Assembly (NCBI GenBank): GCA_013695175.1
Contig: JACDAZ010000422.1
Coordinates: forward strand, 1 to 5,369
Origin: Flavisolibacter sp.
GTDB taxonomy: Bacteria > Bacteroidota > Bacteroidia > Chitinophagales > Chitinophagaceae
Length of the DNA: 5,369 nucleotides
Direction of reading: 5' to 3'
In this document: positions 1 to 5,369 of the stretch, in pieces
How positions within the stretch are numbered: the stretch's first letter is position 1
How the letters are laid out: every line of letters begins with the position of its first letter
Program-made: the position numbers and the translations under genes
The notes under the pieces: model-generated
Told to the model about the DNA's origin: nothing
Seen by the model: only the letters and a program-made list of their open reading frames with translations
The model's database searches: none

Positions 1-2622
1 CTTCTGCACTCCTCCAATAGGAGAAAGAATGGAACTATCATCTAAAATAAATTCAGCATCTGCATATTCTTCCCGCCATTTTCTAAAAGCATCTATATCC
101 AGTTCAACTCCATCAACCATATTTACATCTACATGTATTTCATCAACCTCATGCTGGTCTTTTAAACCATAAGAAACGTATTGATTTGTGCCATGAATCC
201 GATAAACAAATCTTGATGAACCCTGAATCATACCCTGGTTCAATAATTTTTTAAAGGGTTCATCAAAAGAAATATAACCCAGATCATACAAGGCTTTGGT
301 CCACATGCGGCTGTAAAGTAAATGCCCTACAGCATGTTCAGTGCCACCTACATACAGATCTACCTGGTTCCAATAATCACTGATTGTTTTATCACAAAAT
401 ATTTCATCATTATGTGGATCCATATAACGCAAAAAATACCATGAAGAACCTGCATAACCGGGCATAGTATTCGTTTCCAAAGCCCCCTCTACATCTCCCC
501 CAAGGGGTGAGACTTTTGAAGACCCTAATAAATCAAGTTTTACTTTTTTTTCTTTCCATTCTTCAATATTCGCTAAGGGGCCTTCTCCTTCAGGTCCTGG
601 TTTATAAATTTCAACATGTGGCAATTCCAGTGGCAGTTCATTTTCATCAAGAGTATAGGCAATTCCTTTTATCCAAACAATGGGAAATGGTTCGCCCCAA
701 TAACGTTGACGGCTAAACGCAGCATCGCGTATTTTATAATTTACTTTACGCTTGCCTACTCGCATCTGCTCCAGCTTATCTAAAACAATTGGCAGTGCAT
801 CTTTATATGTCAAACCATTTAAAAAATCACTGTTATGCAAAACGGCATCTTTGGCAGTGATGGCTTCTTCACCATTATATGCATCACTAAAAATGTTGCT
901 AATCGGTATATTGAAATGTTGAGCAAACTTGTGGTCTCTTTCATCGCCACTAGGAACAGCCATTATGGCACCTGTACCGTATCCTGCCAACACATATTCT
1001 GAAATCCAGACAGGAATGGGTTTTTGTGTATATGGATGTTCAACATAAGCACCTGTAAACACGCCTGATATTTTTTTCTCCGCCATTCTTTCTCTTTCGC
1101 TGCGGCTGTTTACTTTGGCTATGTATTCATCTACTACAGTTTTTTGTTCAGGTGTTGTTATTTGTTCCACCAATTCGTGTTCCGGTGCCAACACTATAAA
1201 ATCAACTCCGAAAATGGTGTCAGGTCTGGTCGTAAAACACCTCATCCCTTGCCCCTCTCCATGAAAGGAGATGGGAGATTTAACTACAGCCTCTCCTATA
1301 GATTTGCTTAGTTCATTTTTGATTTTTTCAATTACAGTTTCAATACCAGTTAGCACTTCCTCATTTCTGAAACGAATTACTTTAAAACCAATTTCACTTA
1401 ACACTACAGTTCTTTCTTCGTCAGCTATTTTCTGATCAGGCGAATTATGATAGCCTCCATCTATTTCTATTATGAGCTTATTTTGAAGACTTACAAAATC
1501 TGCAATAAAATTGTCAATTGGATGTTGTCTTCTAAATTTCACCCCCAATTTACTATTACGCAAATACTGCCATAAAACATTCTCTGCTTCAGTATTTTTT
1601 TTTCTTAACAGGCGTGCATTTTCAAATTGCTTGGTGCTTGCAACTTTATACTTAGGAACATTTGCTGCTCCAACAGTTTCTACCACCTTATCACCCTCTC
1701 CGCTTGCGGAGAAGGAAGGGGTGAGGTTGAATTTTATTTCCGCTCCTTCACTTTTTCCAATCCAGTTGCTTTGCATTTCTTTCATGGCTTCACTGAATTC
1801 TACCTTACTAAGCCCTTCTAATAAACGGTCAGCATATTCAGTAATCCGCAGATACCATTGGCGCAGTTTCTTTTTTACAACAGGATAACCACCTCTTTCA
1901 CTTACTCCATTTACTACTTCATCATTTGCCAGTACGGTTCCCAGTGCTTCACACCAATTCACTTCACCTATACCACAATATGCAATCCGGTATTCCATTA
2001 ACACAAGATGTTTGTTGTATTCATCAAATGCATTCCACTCCTCTGCCGAAAAAGAAGCTTTATTACAACAGGGGATAACAAATTGAGAATCCGGAATAGG
2101 ATGATTTTGATTTCCTTCTTTTTCAAAAATTTGAATTAATGATTCTATATTTTCAGCCTTATTATTTTGCCTGTTGTACCAGCTTTTGAAAAGTTGCAGG
2201 AAAATCCATTGTGTCCATTTATAATACTTTGGATCACTGGTTTTTATTTCGCGGCTCCAGTCAAATGAAAAACCAATGTTATCTAACTGCTTTCTGAAAG
2301 TTTTAATGTTTTTGTCAGTACTTACTGCCGGATGCACGCCATGTTCAATAGCATATTGTTCGGCCGGCAAACCAAAAGCATCGTAACCCATTGGATGCAG
2401 AACATTAAAACCTTTTAATCTTTTATAGCGTGCCACTATATCTGAGGCAATATAACCTAAGGGATGACCAACATGTAATCCTGCACCACTGGGATATGGA
2501 AACATATCCAGCACATAATATTTTGGCTTTGCTGTATTATCGGGAACCTGATAAACTTTATCCTGAATCCATTTTTGCTGCCAGTTTCTCTCTATATCCT
2601 TAAAATTATATTCGGTATTCAC
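1..2622 (-). CDS. leuS: Leucyl-tRNA synthetase with in-frame DUF559 insertion (3' end outside window)
   Basis: This gene encodes the cytoplasmic class I enzyme that charges tRNA-Leu with leucine and hydrolyses mischarged tRNA in its CP1 editing domain. The frame is open for 874 codons to the window edge. Visible landmarks are the HIGH-type motif HVGH (residues 50-53), NWCEALGTVLANDE (from 222), NWIGKSEG (286-293), the editing motif TTRPDT (464-469), AVPSGDERD with the conserved editing Asp (about 555-563), FSRQRYWGEPFP (636-647), ETNTMPGYAGSSWYF (from 716) and GGTEHAVGHLLY (759-770). KMSKS is not seen; the last residue, K874, could be its first Lys. The start is taken as GTG at 2622, giving MNTEYNFKDIE, which fits the family N-terminus. 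An in-frame TAA lies three codons upstream and no ATG occurs before residue 40. An AGGA abuts the GTG, too close for a normal Shine-Dalgarno. The gene is longer than usual because residues about 300-461 are a foreign DUF559 segment and about 704-714 a second small insertion. Leucine ligase identity is very secure. Confidence 0.97.
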   Translation of the reverse strand, partial: MNTEYNFKDIERNWQQKWIQDKVYQVPDNTAKPKYYVLDMFPYPSGAGLHVGHPLGYIASDIVARYKRLKGFNVLHPMGYDAFGLPAEQYAIEHGVHPAVSTDKNIKTFRKQLDNIGFSFDWSREIKTSDPKYYKWTQWIFLQLFKSWYNRQNNKAENIESLIQIFEKEGNQNHPIPDSQFVIPCCNKASFSAEEWNAFDEYNKHLVLMEYRIAYCGIGEVNWCEALGTVLANDEVVNGVSERGGYPVVKKKLRQWYLRITEYADRLLEGLSKVEFSEAMKEMQSNWIGKSEGAEIKFNLTPSFSASGEGDKVVETVGAANVPKYKVASTKQFENARLLRKKNTEAENVLWQYLRNSKLGVKFRRQHPIDNFIADFVSLQNKLIIEIDGGYHNSPDQKIADEERTVVLSEIGFKVIRFRNEEVLTGIETVIEKIKNELSKSIGEAVVKSPISFHGEGQGMRCFTTRPDTIFGVDFIVLAPEHELVEQITTPEQKTVVDEYIAKVNSRSERERMAEKKISGVFTGAYVEHPYTQKPIPVWISEYVLAGYGTGAIMAVPSGDERDHKFAQHFNIPISNIFSDAYNGEEAITAKDAVLHNSDFLNGLTYKDALPIVLDKLEQMRVGKRKVNYKIRDAAFSRQRYWGEPFPIVWIKGIAYTLDENELPLELPHVEIYKPGPEGEGPLANIEEWKEKKVKLDLLGSSKVSPLGGDVEGALETNTMPGYAGSSWYFLRYMDPHNDEIFCDKTISDYWNQVDLYVGGTEHAVGHLLYSRMWTKALYDLGYISFDEPFKKLLNQGMIQGSSRFVYRIHGTNQYVSYGLKDQHEVDEIHVDVNMVDGVELDIDAFRKWREEYADAEFILDDSSILSPIGGVQK
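482..513. repeat. Solitary G/C-rich palindromic repeat in frame in leuS
   Basis: A short hairpin: TCTC plus CCCC (494-501) pairs with GGGG plus GAGA (504-512, with T508 bulged) around an AA loop, next to a GCCCCCTCT run. On the leuS strand it reads CTCACCCCTT followed by GGGGGAG; the first ten bases match the outer end of the DUF559 element repeats. It encodes about VSPLGGDVEGA (704-714), lying between the PLANIEEW segment and ETNTMPGYAG, a loop where LeuRS proteins vary. No DUF559 cargo accompanies it, so it looks like a solo or relict copy of the same or a sister repeat family. The relationship is inferred from short similarity. Confidence 0.6.
1239..1277. repeat. Terminal inverted repeat and hairpin, C-terminal side of the DUF559 insert
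   Basis: On the plus strand the outer 12 bases are ACCTCATCCCTT, followed by GCCCCTCTCC, an ATGAAA loop region and GGAGATGGGAG. TCTCC (1256-1260) pairs with GGAGA (1267-1271), and after one C/T mismatch CCC (1252-1254) pairs with GGG (1273-1275). In the leuS frame it is translated as roughly SPISFHGEGQGMR, directly before CFTTRPDT. It is an inverted copy of the repeat at 1691-1727. Confidence 0.75.
1303..1635 (-). other. DUF559 (PD-(D/E)XK / Vsr-like endonuclease) domain embedded in LeuRS
   Basis: LeuRS residues about 330-440 form a recognisable DUF559 domain, a small restriction-endonuclease-like fold related to very-short-patch-repair nucleases. Visible family features in order are TEAENVLWQYLRN (344-356, with Glu347), GVKFRRQHPIDNFIADF (360-376, with Asp375), LIIEIDGGYH (383-392, with Glu386 and Asp388), an ERT...L...GFKVIRF stretch (403-418) and NEEVL (420-424). 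The acidic residues expected in a PD-(D/E)XK site are all present, so the domain looks intact, not decayed. It has no stop codons and no start of its own that is clearly used, so it should be made only as part of the synthetase. Its DNA substrate and activity are unknown. That it is a mobile-element cargo is inferred from the flanking inverted repeats. Confidence 0.9.
1691..1727. repeat. Terminal inverted repeat and hairpin, N-terminal side of the DUF559 insert
   Basis: TCTCCGC (1697-1703) pairs perfectly with GCGGAGA (1706-1712) across a TT loop. TCACCC (1691-1696) pairs with GGGTGA (1719-1724) after a six-base bulge, giving a two-tier hairpin of 13 pairs. The outermost bases read ACCTCACCCCTT on the leuS strand. 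Translated, it gives LTPSFSASGEGD (residues 300-311), a low-complexity Ser/Gly/Pro peptide unlike LeuRS sequence. It mirrors the repeat at 1239-1277. Confidence 0.8.
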
Positions 2623-2653
2623 TCCTATTTATTTGACACGGTTTTATAAACTT

Positions 2654-2783
2654 TACCGGCACCTTGCTTTTGCTCCTTGCTACTATCCGACTTTTAGTTA
2701 TAGGAGGTAAAGAAGATCAACAGAATTCATAAAGATGAATGGAGCGTCGCAAGGAACGCTTCATCATCATTCTGAAGCCGGTA
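2654..2783. repeat. Nested inverted-repeat block in the leuS leader
   Basis: TACCGGC (2654-2660) is the exact reverse complement of GCCGGTA (2777-2783). Inside them, TCCTTGC (2674-2680) matches GCAAGGA (2749-2755). A compact local hairpin also forms from ATGGAGCG (2739-2746) and CGCTTCAT (2757-2764), with one G-U pair and a ten-base loop. The local hairpin loop overlaps GCAAGGA, so the long-range and local pairings could be alternatives. The block would lie in the 5' untranslated region of leuS if the promoter at 2884-2891 is used. It could be a regulatory RNA leader or a small non-coding interspersed repeat bounded by 7-bp inverted ends; the sequence alone does not decide. Confidence 0.5.
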
Positions 2784-2883
2784 TCCTAAAATTTACTGAT
2801 TAATAATACACTTAAATTTCTGCTAAGGCTATTGTACGTTTTTGCATTATAACAATATTCTAAGCATGCAATCGTTAGGTAGG

Positions 2884-2891
2884 CAAAAATA
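2884..2891 (-). promoter_or_regulatory. Candidate -7 box for leuS
   Basis: On the minus strand the sequence is TATTTTTG, matching the Bacteroidetes sigma-ABfr -7 consensus TAnnTTTG. No good TTTG/TTG -33 element is seen at the usual distance. Transcription would start near 2876 and give leuS an untranslated leader of about 250 nt containing the nested inverted repeat. The match is short in AT-rich DNA, so confidence is limited. Confidence 0.35.
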
Positions 2892-2956
2892 AACCTTTCA
2901 TAGTTTAATTGTTTGGAAAACCGGAACGGCGTACAGATGCTTTAATGTCAAACAAT

Positions 2957-2964
2957 TATTTTTG
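2957..2964 (+). promoter_or_regulatory. Candidate -7 box for the ftsX-uppP cluster
   Basis: TATTTTTG on the plus strand matches TAnnTTTG and ends 23 bases before the ftsX ATG, implying a short leader of about 15 nt. A TTTG occurs at 2912-2915 but is too far upstream to serve as the -33 element. No Shine-Dalgarno sequence precedes the ATG, as is common in this phylum. Confidence 0.4.
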
Positions 2965-2987
2965 CTCAACTTATCAAAACCGATAGT

Positions 2988-3860
2988 ATGGCTCAATTTG
3001 GGAAAAGCGCAGCACGCAGGGGGAAACCCTCCTATTTCATGTCTATTTTAGGAGTTACACTTGTTTTGTTCCTGCTGGGCATTGTGGGATGGCTAACTAT
3101 AAATTCTCAAAAACTTATTCAATATTTTAAAGAAAGTGTGGAAGTACAGGTTTTTTTAAAACCGAATGTAGCCGATACAGCCAGAATAAATTTGCAGGAA
3201 TATATTGCCAGCCAACCTTATACCAAAAACTGGCGCTATACTGATAAGGAAACTGCAAAAAAAGAATGGCTGAAAAGTGGTGGTGAAGATTTTACCGAAT
3301 TTTTAGATAACAGCCTTTTACCTACCTCTATTGATTTTAGCCTGAAAGCCGAATACATGGATTCAACCAGGTTATTTGGTATAAGAGATACTTTAAAACA
3401 ATTTGCAGCTGTTGATGAAGTAAGATATCCTACTACTGTTGTTGGCAACATGCAAAAGAATTTTAATGTTATAAATATGGTGCTTGCAGGTGTGGCTATA
3501 TTAATAGCTTTTTTAGTAATTGTTTTAATAGATAATACAATCAGGCTGGCTATGTTTAGTAACAGGTTTTTAATAAAAACAATGCAAATGGTAGGGGCTA
3601 CCAGGTGGTTTATTGCCAAACCATTGAACCTGAGGGCAATTATTAATGGAGCTATCAGTGGCATTCTCGCCATTGTTATGGTATACCTGGTTATTTTAAC
3701 TGCAGAACGTATGTTACCTGATCTTGCAGCATTACATGATACAGGGTTACTTATAATTTTGTTCCTTGCCTTAATTATTATTGGTATAACCATAACAGTA
3801 TTCAGCACTTACAGAAGCGTAAGAAAATATTTGCGCATGAAGCTGGATGAATTGTACTAA
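2988..3860 (+). CDS. ftsX: FtsX-type cell division permease
   Basis: This 290-residue inner-membrane protein has the FtsX architecture. It has a short basic cytoplasmic N-terminus (AARRGK), TM1 at about 18-38, a periplasmic domain of about 120 residues (40-160), and three further TMs at about 163-186, 218-240 and 254-276. The sequence KTMQMVGATRWFIAKP in the loop after TM2 is the typical FtsX/MacB-like cytoplasmic signature thought to contact the ATPase. FtsX with FtsE forms an ABC-type complex that relays divisome state to peptidoglycan hydrolases. No ftsE is adjacent: the upstream gene is divergent leuS, so FtsE would have to be encoded elsewhere. The length is normal for Bacteroidetes FtsX. 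It is first in a same-strand cluster, with 54 bp to the next gene. The ATG at 2988 is the natural start, as it leaves a proper N-in basic tail before TM1. Confidence 0.93.
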   Translation: MAQFGKSAARRGKPSYFMSILGVTLVLFLLGIVGWLTINSQKLIQYFKESVEVQVFLKPNVADTARINLQEYIASQPYTKNWRYTDKETAKKEWLKSGGEDFTEFLDNSLLPTSIDFSLKAEYMDSTRLFGIRDTLKQFAAVDEVRYPTTVVGNMQKNFNVINMVLAGVAILIAFLVIVLIDNTIRLAMFSNRFLIKTMQMVGATRWFIAKPLNLRAIINGAISGILAIVMVYLVILTAERMLPDLAALHDTGLLIILFLALIIIGITITVFSTYRSVRKYLRMKLDELY

Positions 3861-3914
3861 TCAGGTTAATCATAAATCAATATTGTTTTATCTTGCCGCA
3901 CATTAATCGGAATA

Positions 3915-4190
3915 ATGAAAAGTAAAAAAATAACACCTGCCATAGAAAAAGACAAGACTAATTTTCCCCCATCACTCTTTGACAGGGAAAACCTTGTGTG
4001 GATGTTAGCAGGTGTGGCGGTAATAATTCTTGGTTTTATATTAATGGCAGGCGGCAGAAGTGAAGATCCAAATGTTTTCAATCCTGACGAAGTTTATAGC
4101 TCCAGGAGAATAACGCTTGCACCAATTATTATCATACTAGGGTTAATTATTTTAATTTTTGCAATTTTCCGTCATCCGAAGAATCCTTAA
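3915..4190 (+). CDS. DUF3098 family small membrane protein
   Basis: A 91-residue protein with a charged N-terminus, TM1 at about 28-46, a short loop with [22 protein letters not shown] (from 49, the conserved part of the family), TM2 at about 68-86 and a basic C-terminal tail. This pattern matches the DUF3098 family of Bacteroidetes, whose biochemical role is unknown. It sits 54 bp after ftsX and only 17 bp before uppP, so it is almost certainly cotranscribed with uppP. The position suggests a link to envelope assembly or to FtsX or UppP, but that is guilt by association. An internal ATG at 4004 would lose the first 29 residues; the longer start is preferred because the [10 protein letters not shown] stretch before TM1 is family-like. 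Confidence 0.88.
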   Translation: MKSKKITPAIEKDKTNFPPSLFDRENLVWMLAGVAVIILGFILMAGGRSEDPNVFNPDEVYSSRRITLAPIIIILGLIILIFAIFRHPKNP

Positions 4191-4207
4191 ACAATTTCCT
4201 TCTCCTC

Positions 4208-5026
4208 ATGACAATCTGGGAAGCAATTATTATTGCTATCGTTGAAGGCCTAACTGAATTTTTACCAGTTTCATCAACCGGGCATATGGTTATTACCAGT
4301 GCTTTGCTTGGAATTCATGATGATGATTTTACAAAACTGTTTGAAGTAGCTATTCAATTAGGAGCCATATTGGCTGTAGTGGTTCTCTACTGGAAAAGAT
4401 TTTTTCCAAAAAACATGTGGGAGTTTTATTTCAAGCTGTTTATAGGTGTATTACCAGCCCTGTTCCTGGGATTTTTATTTAACGAACAAATAGAAGCCAT
4501 GCTGGAAAGTCCGTTAACGGTGGCTATCAGTTTGTTGATTGGCGGAATTATCCTTTTGTTTATTGATAAATTATTTAATAATCCCACAGTAGAAAACGAA
4601 AGTGGTATTACATTAAAAAAATCTTTTCTTATTGGCTGCTGGCAGGTAATCTCTATGATACCGGGTGTTAGCCGAAGTGCTGCATCTATTATTGGAGGAA
4701 TGCAACAAAAGCTAACCCGTAACATTGCTGCAGAATTTTCTTTTTTTTTAGCAGTACCTACCATGGCTGCGGCAGCAGGGTATACTTTGTTTTTAAAAAA
4801 ATGGGGTACTGAAGTTCCCCGGCGTGGCTATGAATTAATTTTTGAATCTTCAGGAAATATTATTGCTTTTGCCGTTGGAAATGTAGTAGCATTTATAGTG
4901 GCATTACTGGCTATAAAATTCTTCATTACTTTTTTGAAAGTATATGGATTTAAGGTTTTTGGGATATACAGAATTATTGTAGGTATAATTTTATTAGTAT
5001 TGATTGGTACCGGAAACCTTGGTTAG
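4208..5026 (+). CDS. uppP: Undecaprenyl-diphosphatase (UppP/BacA)
   Basis: This integral membrane enzyme removes a phosphate from undecaprenyl diphosphate, regenerating the lipid carrier used for peptidoglycan and other surface polymers; overexpression of the family confers bacitracin resistance. At 272 residues it has the usual length. Both family signatures are intact: [15 protein letters not shown] (13-27), with Glu13, Glu17, Ser23 and His26 at the catalytic positions, and [14 protein letters not shown] (152-165), with the essential Arg156. [14 protein letters not shown] (45-58) and [14 protein letters not shown] are also typical. Multiple hydrophobic helices span the protein. It follows the DUF3098 gene by 17 bp, consistent with a shared transcript from upstream of ftsX. 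The ATG at 4208 is favoured because it places the EGLTEF motif at the usual distance from the N-terminus; only pyrimidine-rich sequence precedes it, so no Shine-Dalgarno is used. Confidence 0.97.
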   Translation: MTIWEAIIIAIVEGLTEFLPVSSTGHMVITSALLGIHDDDFTKLFEVAIQLGAILAVVVLYWKRFFPKNMWEFYFKLFIGVLPALFLGFLFNEQIEAMLESPLTVAISLLIGGIILLFIDKLFNNPTVENESGITLKKSFLIGCWQVISMIPGVSRSAASIIGGMQQKLTRNIAAEFSFFLAVPTMAAAAGYTLFLKKWGTEVPRRGYELIFESSGNIIAFAVGNVVAFIVALLAIKFFITFLKVYGFKVFGIYRIIVGIILLVLIGTGNLG

Positions 5027-5088
5027 TTGATTAATTTGCTGTTCTTATTAGCTTCTGATTAATTATCTTCCCTTTACAAAACCAATGC

Positions 5089-5369
5089 ATGCAAACTGCA
5101 CCAAAGAAAGTTGTGAATGCGTGGGCTATGTATGACTGGGCAAACAGTGTATACAGCCTTGTAATAACTACTACATTTTTTCCTATTTATTTTAATGCTG
5201 TTACAACAAGGGCTTATGGAGAAGATACAGTTCCCTTTTTAGGCAGAACTTTTAAAAATTCAGCCCTTTATCAATATTCATATGCTGCAGCCTACTTAAT
5301 AATTGTATTAATGCTTCCCATATTATCCTCTATAGCAGACAGCAGGGGAAATAAAAAATCATTCATGCA
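5089..5369 (+). CDS. MFS transporter, UMF1/Atg22-like, N-terminal part
   Basis: Ninety-three codons are visible before the window ends. The N-terminus NAWAMYDWANSVYSLVITT (10-28), followed by TFFPIYF, is characteristic of the UMF1/Atg22-like branch of the major facilitator superfamily. A second hydrophobic segment (about 66-83) ends in a SIADSRGNKK stretch that fits the MFS motif A loop between TM2 and TM3. The substrate is unknown; distant eukaryotic relatives export amino acids from vacuoles, which should not be transferred to this protein. The overlapping ATG at 5085 is in another frame and stops after 16 codons, so ATG 5089 is chosen. It lies 62 bp after uppP on the same strand and may be cotranscribed or have its own promoter; the gap contains only a short direct repeat, TGATTAATT, at 5028-5036 and 5056-5064. 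Confidence 0.85.
   Translation, partial: MQTAPKKVVNAWAMYDWANSVYSLVITTTFFPIYFNAVTTRAYGEDTVPFLGRTFKNSALYQYSYAAAYLIIVLMLPILSSIADSRGNKKSFM

Larger units (their letters stand above)
1239..1727 (-). mobile_element. Putative palindrome-bounded DUF559 mobile element, in frame in leuS
   Basis: The segment begins and ends with imperfect terminal inverted repeats, ACCTCATCCCTT at 1239-1250 and the reverse complement of ACCTCACCCCTT at 1716-1727 (11 of 12 identical). Each is followed inward by a CTCC-rich half and a hairpin. The length between outer edges is 489 bp, exactly 163 codons, so the host frame is preserved. The inserted protein covers about residues 300-461 and replaces or extends a short loop that in ordinary LeuRS connects NWIG(R/K)SEG...F to the VFTTRPDT strand of the editing domain. 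No clear target-site duplication is visible. No transposase, intein or group I/II intron signature is present; the only coding content is DUF559. The mobile nature is an inference from structure and from the foreign domain in an essential gene. Confidence 0.7.
2883..2965. repeat. Inverted repeat framing divergent promoters
   Basis: GCAAAAATAA (2883-2892) is the exact reverse complement of TTATTTTTGC (2956-2965). TAATTGTTTG (2907-2916) is the exact reverse complement of CAAACAATTA (2949-2958). The right-hand arm is continuous, while the left-hand arm is split by about 15 bases. The arrangement places a TATTTTTG box on each strand, pointing outward, one toward leuS and one toward ftsX. It may be a shared operator or simply the outcome of two promoters with similar cores. 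Confidence 0.55.
2623..2987. other. Divergent leuS/ftsX intergenic region (365 bp)
   Basis: No protein gene is supported here. The leuS-proximal half holds the GC-richer inverted-repeat block at 2654-2783; the ftsX-proximal part is AT-rich and contains mirrored TATTTTTG boxes. A 17-codon open frame on the minus strand (2770-2717, MMMKRSLRRSIHLYEFC) and a 22-codon frame on the plus strand starting at 2735 overlap the hairpin, but neither has convincing evidence of translation. No rho-independent terminator is expected between divergent genes and none is seen. Confidence 0.6.

Noticed and set aside
507..716. Plus-strand open frame of 69 codons
   Set aside because: Antisense to well-conserved LeuRS sequence (RQRYWGEPFP to the PLANIEEW region) and without family resemblance.
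1239..1727. The LeuRS insertion as an intein or self-splicing intron
   Set aside because: The insert starts with Asn-Leu-Thr and ends in Gly-Met-Arg. There is no N-terminal splice Cys/Ser, no C-terminal His-Asn, and no HINT-like blocks. An intron is unnecessary because the frame is open throughout.
1511..1888. Plus-strand open frames at 1511-1888 and 1627-1821
   Set aside because: They lie antisense to the LeuRS/DUF559 frame, have no recognisable domain, and cross the hairpin repeat; they are shadows of the minus-strand gene.
2641..2783. T-box riboswitch upstream of leuS
   Set aside because: The AAGGTGCCGG stretch on the leuS strand only faintly recalls the T-box AGGGTGGNACCGCG motif. No specifier stem or terminator/antiterminator pair could be drawn, and T-boxes are essentially a Firmicutes/Actinobacteria feature.
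3236..3808. Minus-strand open frame of 190 codons opposite ftsX
   Set aside because: The plus-strand FtsX frame is strongly supported by topology and motifs; the antisense hydrophobic frame follows from its AT-rich hydrophobic codons.
3866..4081. Minus-strand open frame opposite the DUF3098 gene
   Set aside because: It overlaps a recognised family gene on the other strand and has no features of its own.
4426..4764. Minus-strand open frame opposite uppP
   Set aside because: UppP catalytic motifs fix the plus strand as coding.
5027..5088. Terminator after uppP
   Set aside because: Only a short direct repeat (TGATTAATT twice) is present; no GC stem followed by a T-run was found.

Overview
The window looks like a chromosomal segment of a Bacteroidota bacterium, probably of the Chitinophagales type. 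It is AT-rich, Shine-Dalgarno signals are weak or absent, promoter-like TAnnTTTG boxes are present, and the gene set (LeuRS of the Bacteroidetes form, FtsX, a DUF3098 protein, UppP) is typical of that phylum. The assignment rests on protein character only.

Layout. Positions 1-2622 on the minus strand hold leuS (leucyl-tRNA synthetase), one uninterrupted frame of 874 codons that runs off the left edge just about where the KMSKS loop should follow. Positions 2623-2987 are a divergent intergenic region. It carries mirrored -7-like boxes, one facing each way, and a nested inverted repeat in what would be a roughly 250-nt leuS leader. Positions 2988-5026 on the plus strand hold a compact envelope cluster: ftsX, a small DUF3098 membrane protein, and uppP (undecaprenyl-diphosphatase). 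A 3'-truncated MFS permease of the UMF1/Atg22-like type starts at 5089.

The outstanding feature is inside leuS. A 489-bp segment (1239-1727, exactly 163 codons) is inserted in frame in the CP1 editing domain, between the NWIGKSEG strand and the TTRPDT threonine-rich editing motif. It encodes a full-looking DUF559 domain (PD-(D/E)XK / Vsr-like endonuclease fold) and is bounded by imperfect terminal inverted repeats that start ACCTCAYCCCTT, each folding into a GC-rich hairpin. A solitary hairpin of related sequence lies in frame in a second loop of the same synthetase (482-513). Together these suggest a family of palindromic, nuclease-carrying elements that invade essential genes at tolerated protein loops while preserving the reading frame. 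There are no intein splice motifs, so the mature synthetase is expected to keep the nuclease domain.

The plus-strand genes plausibly cooperate in envelope growth: FtsX couples division-linked signalling to peptidoglycan hydrolysis, and UppP recycles the undecaprenyl lipid carrier. The DUF3098 protein is an uncharacterised membrane partner by position.
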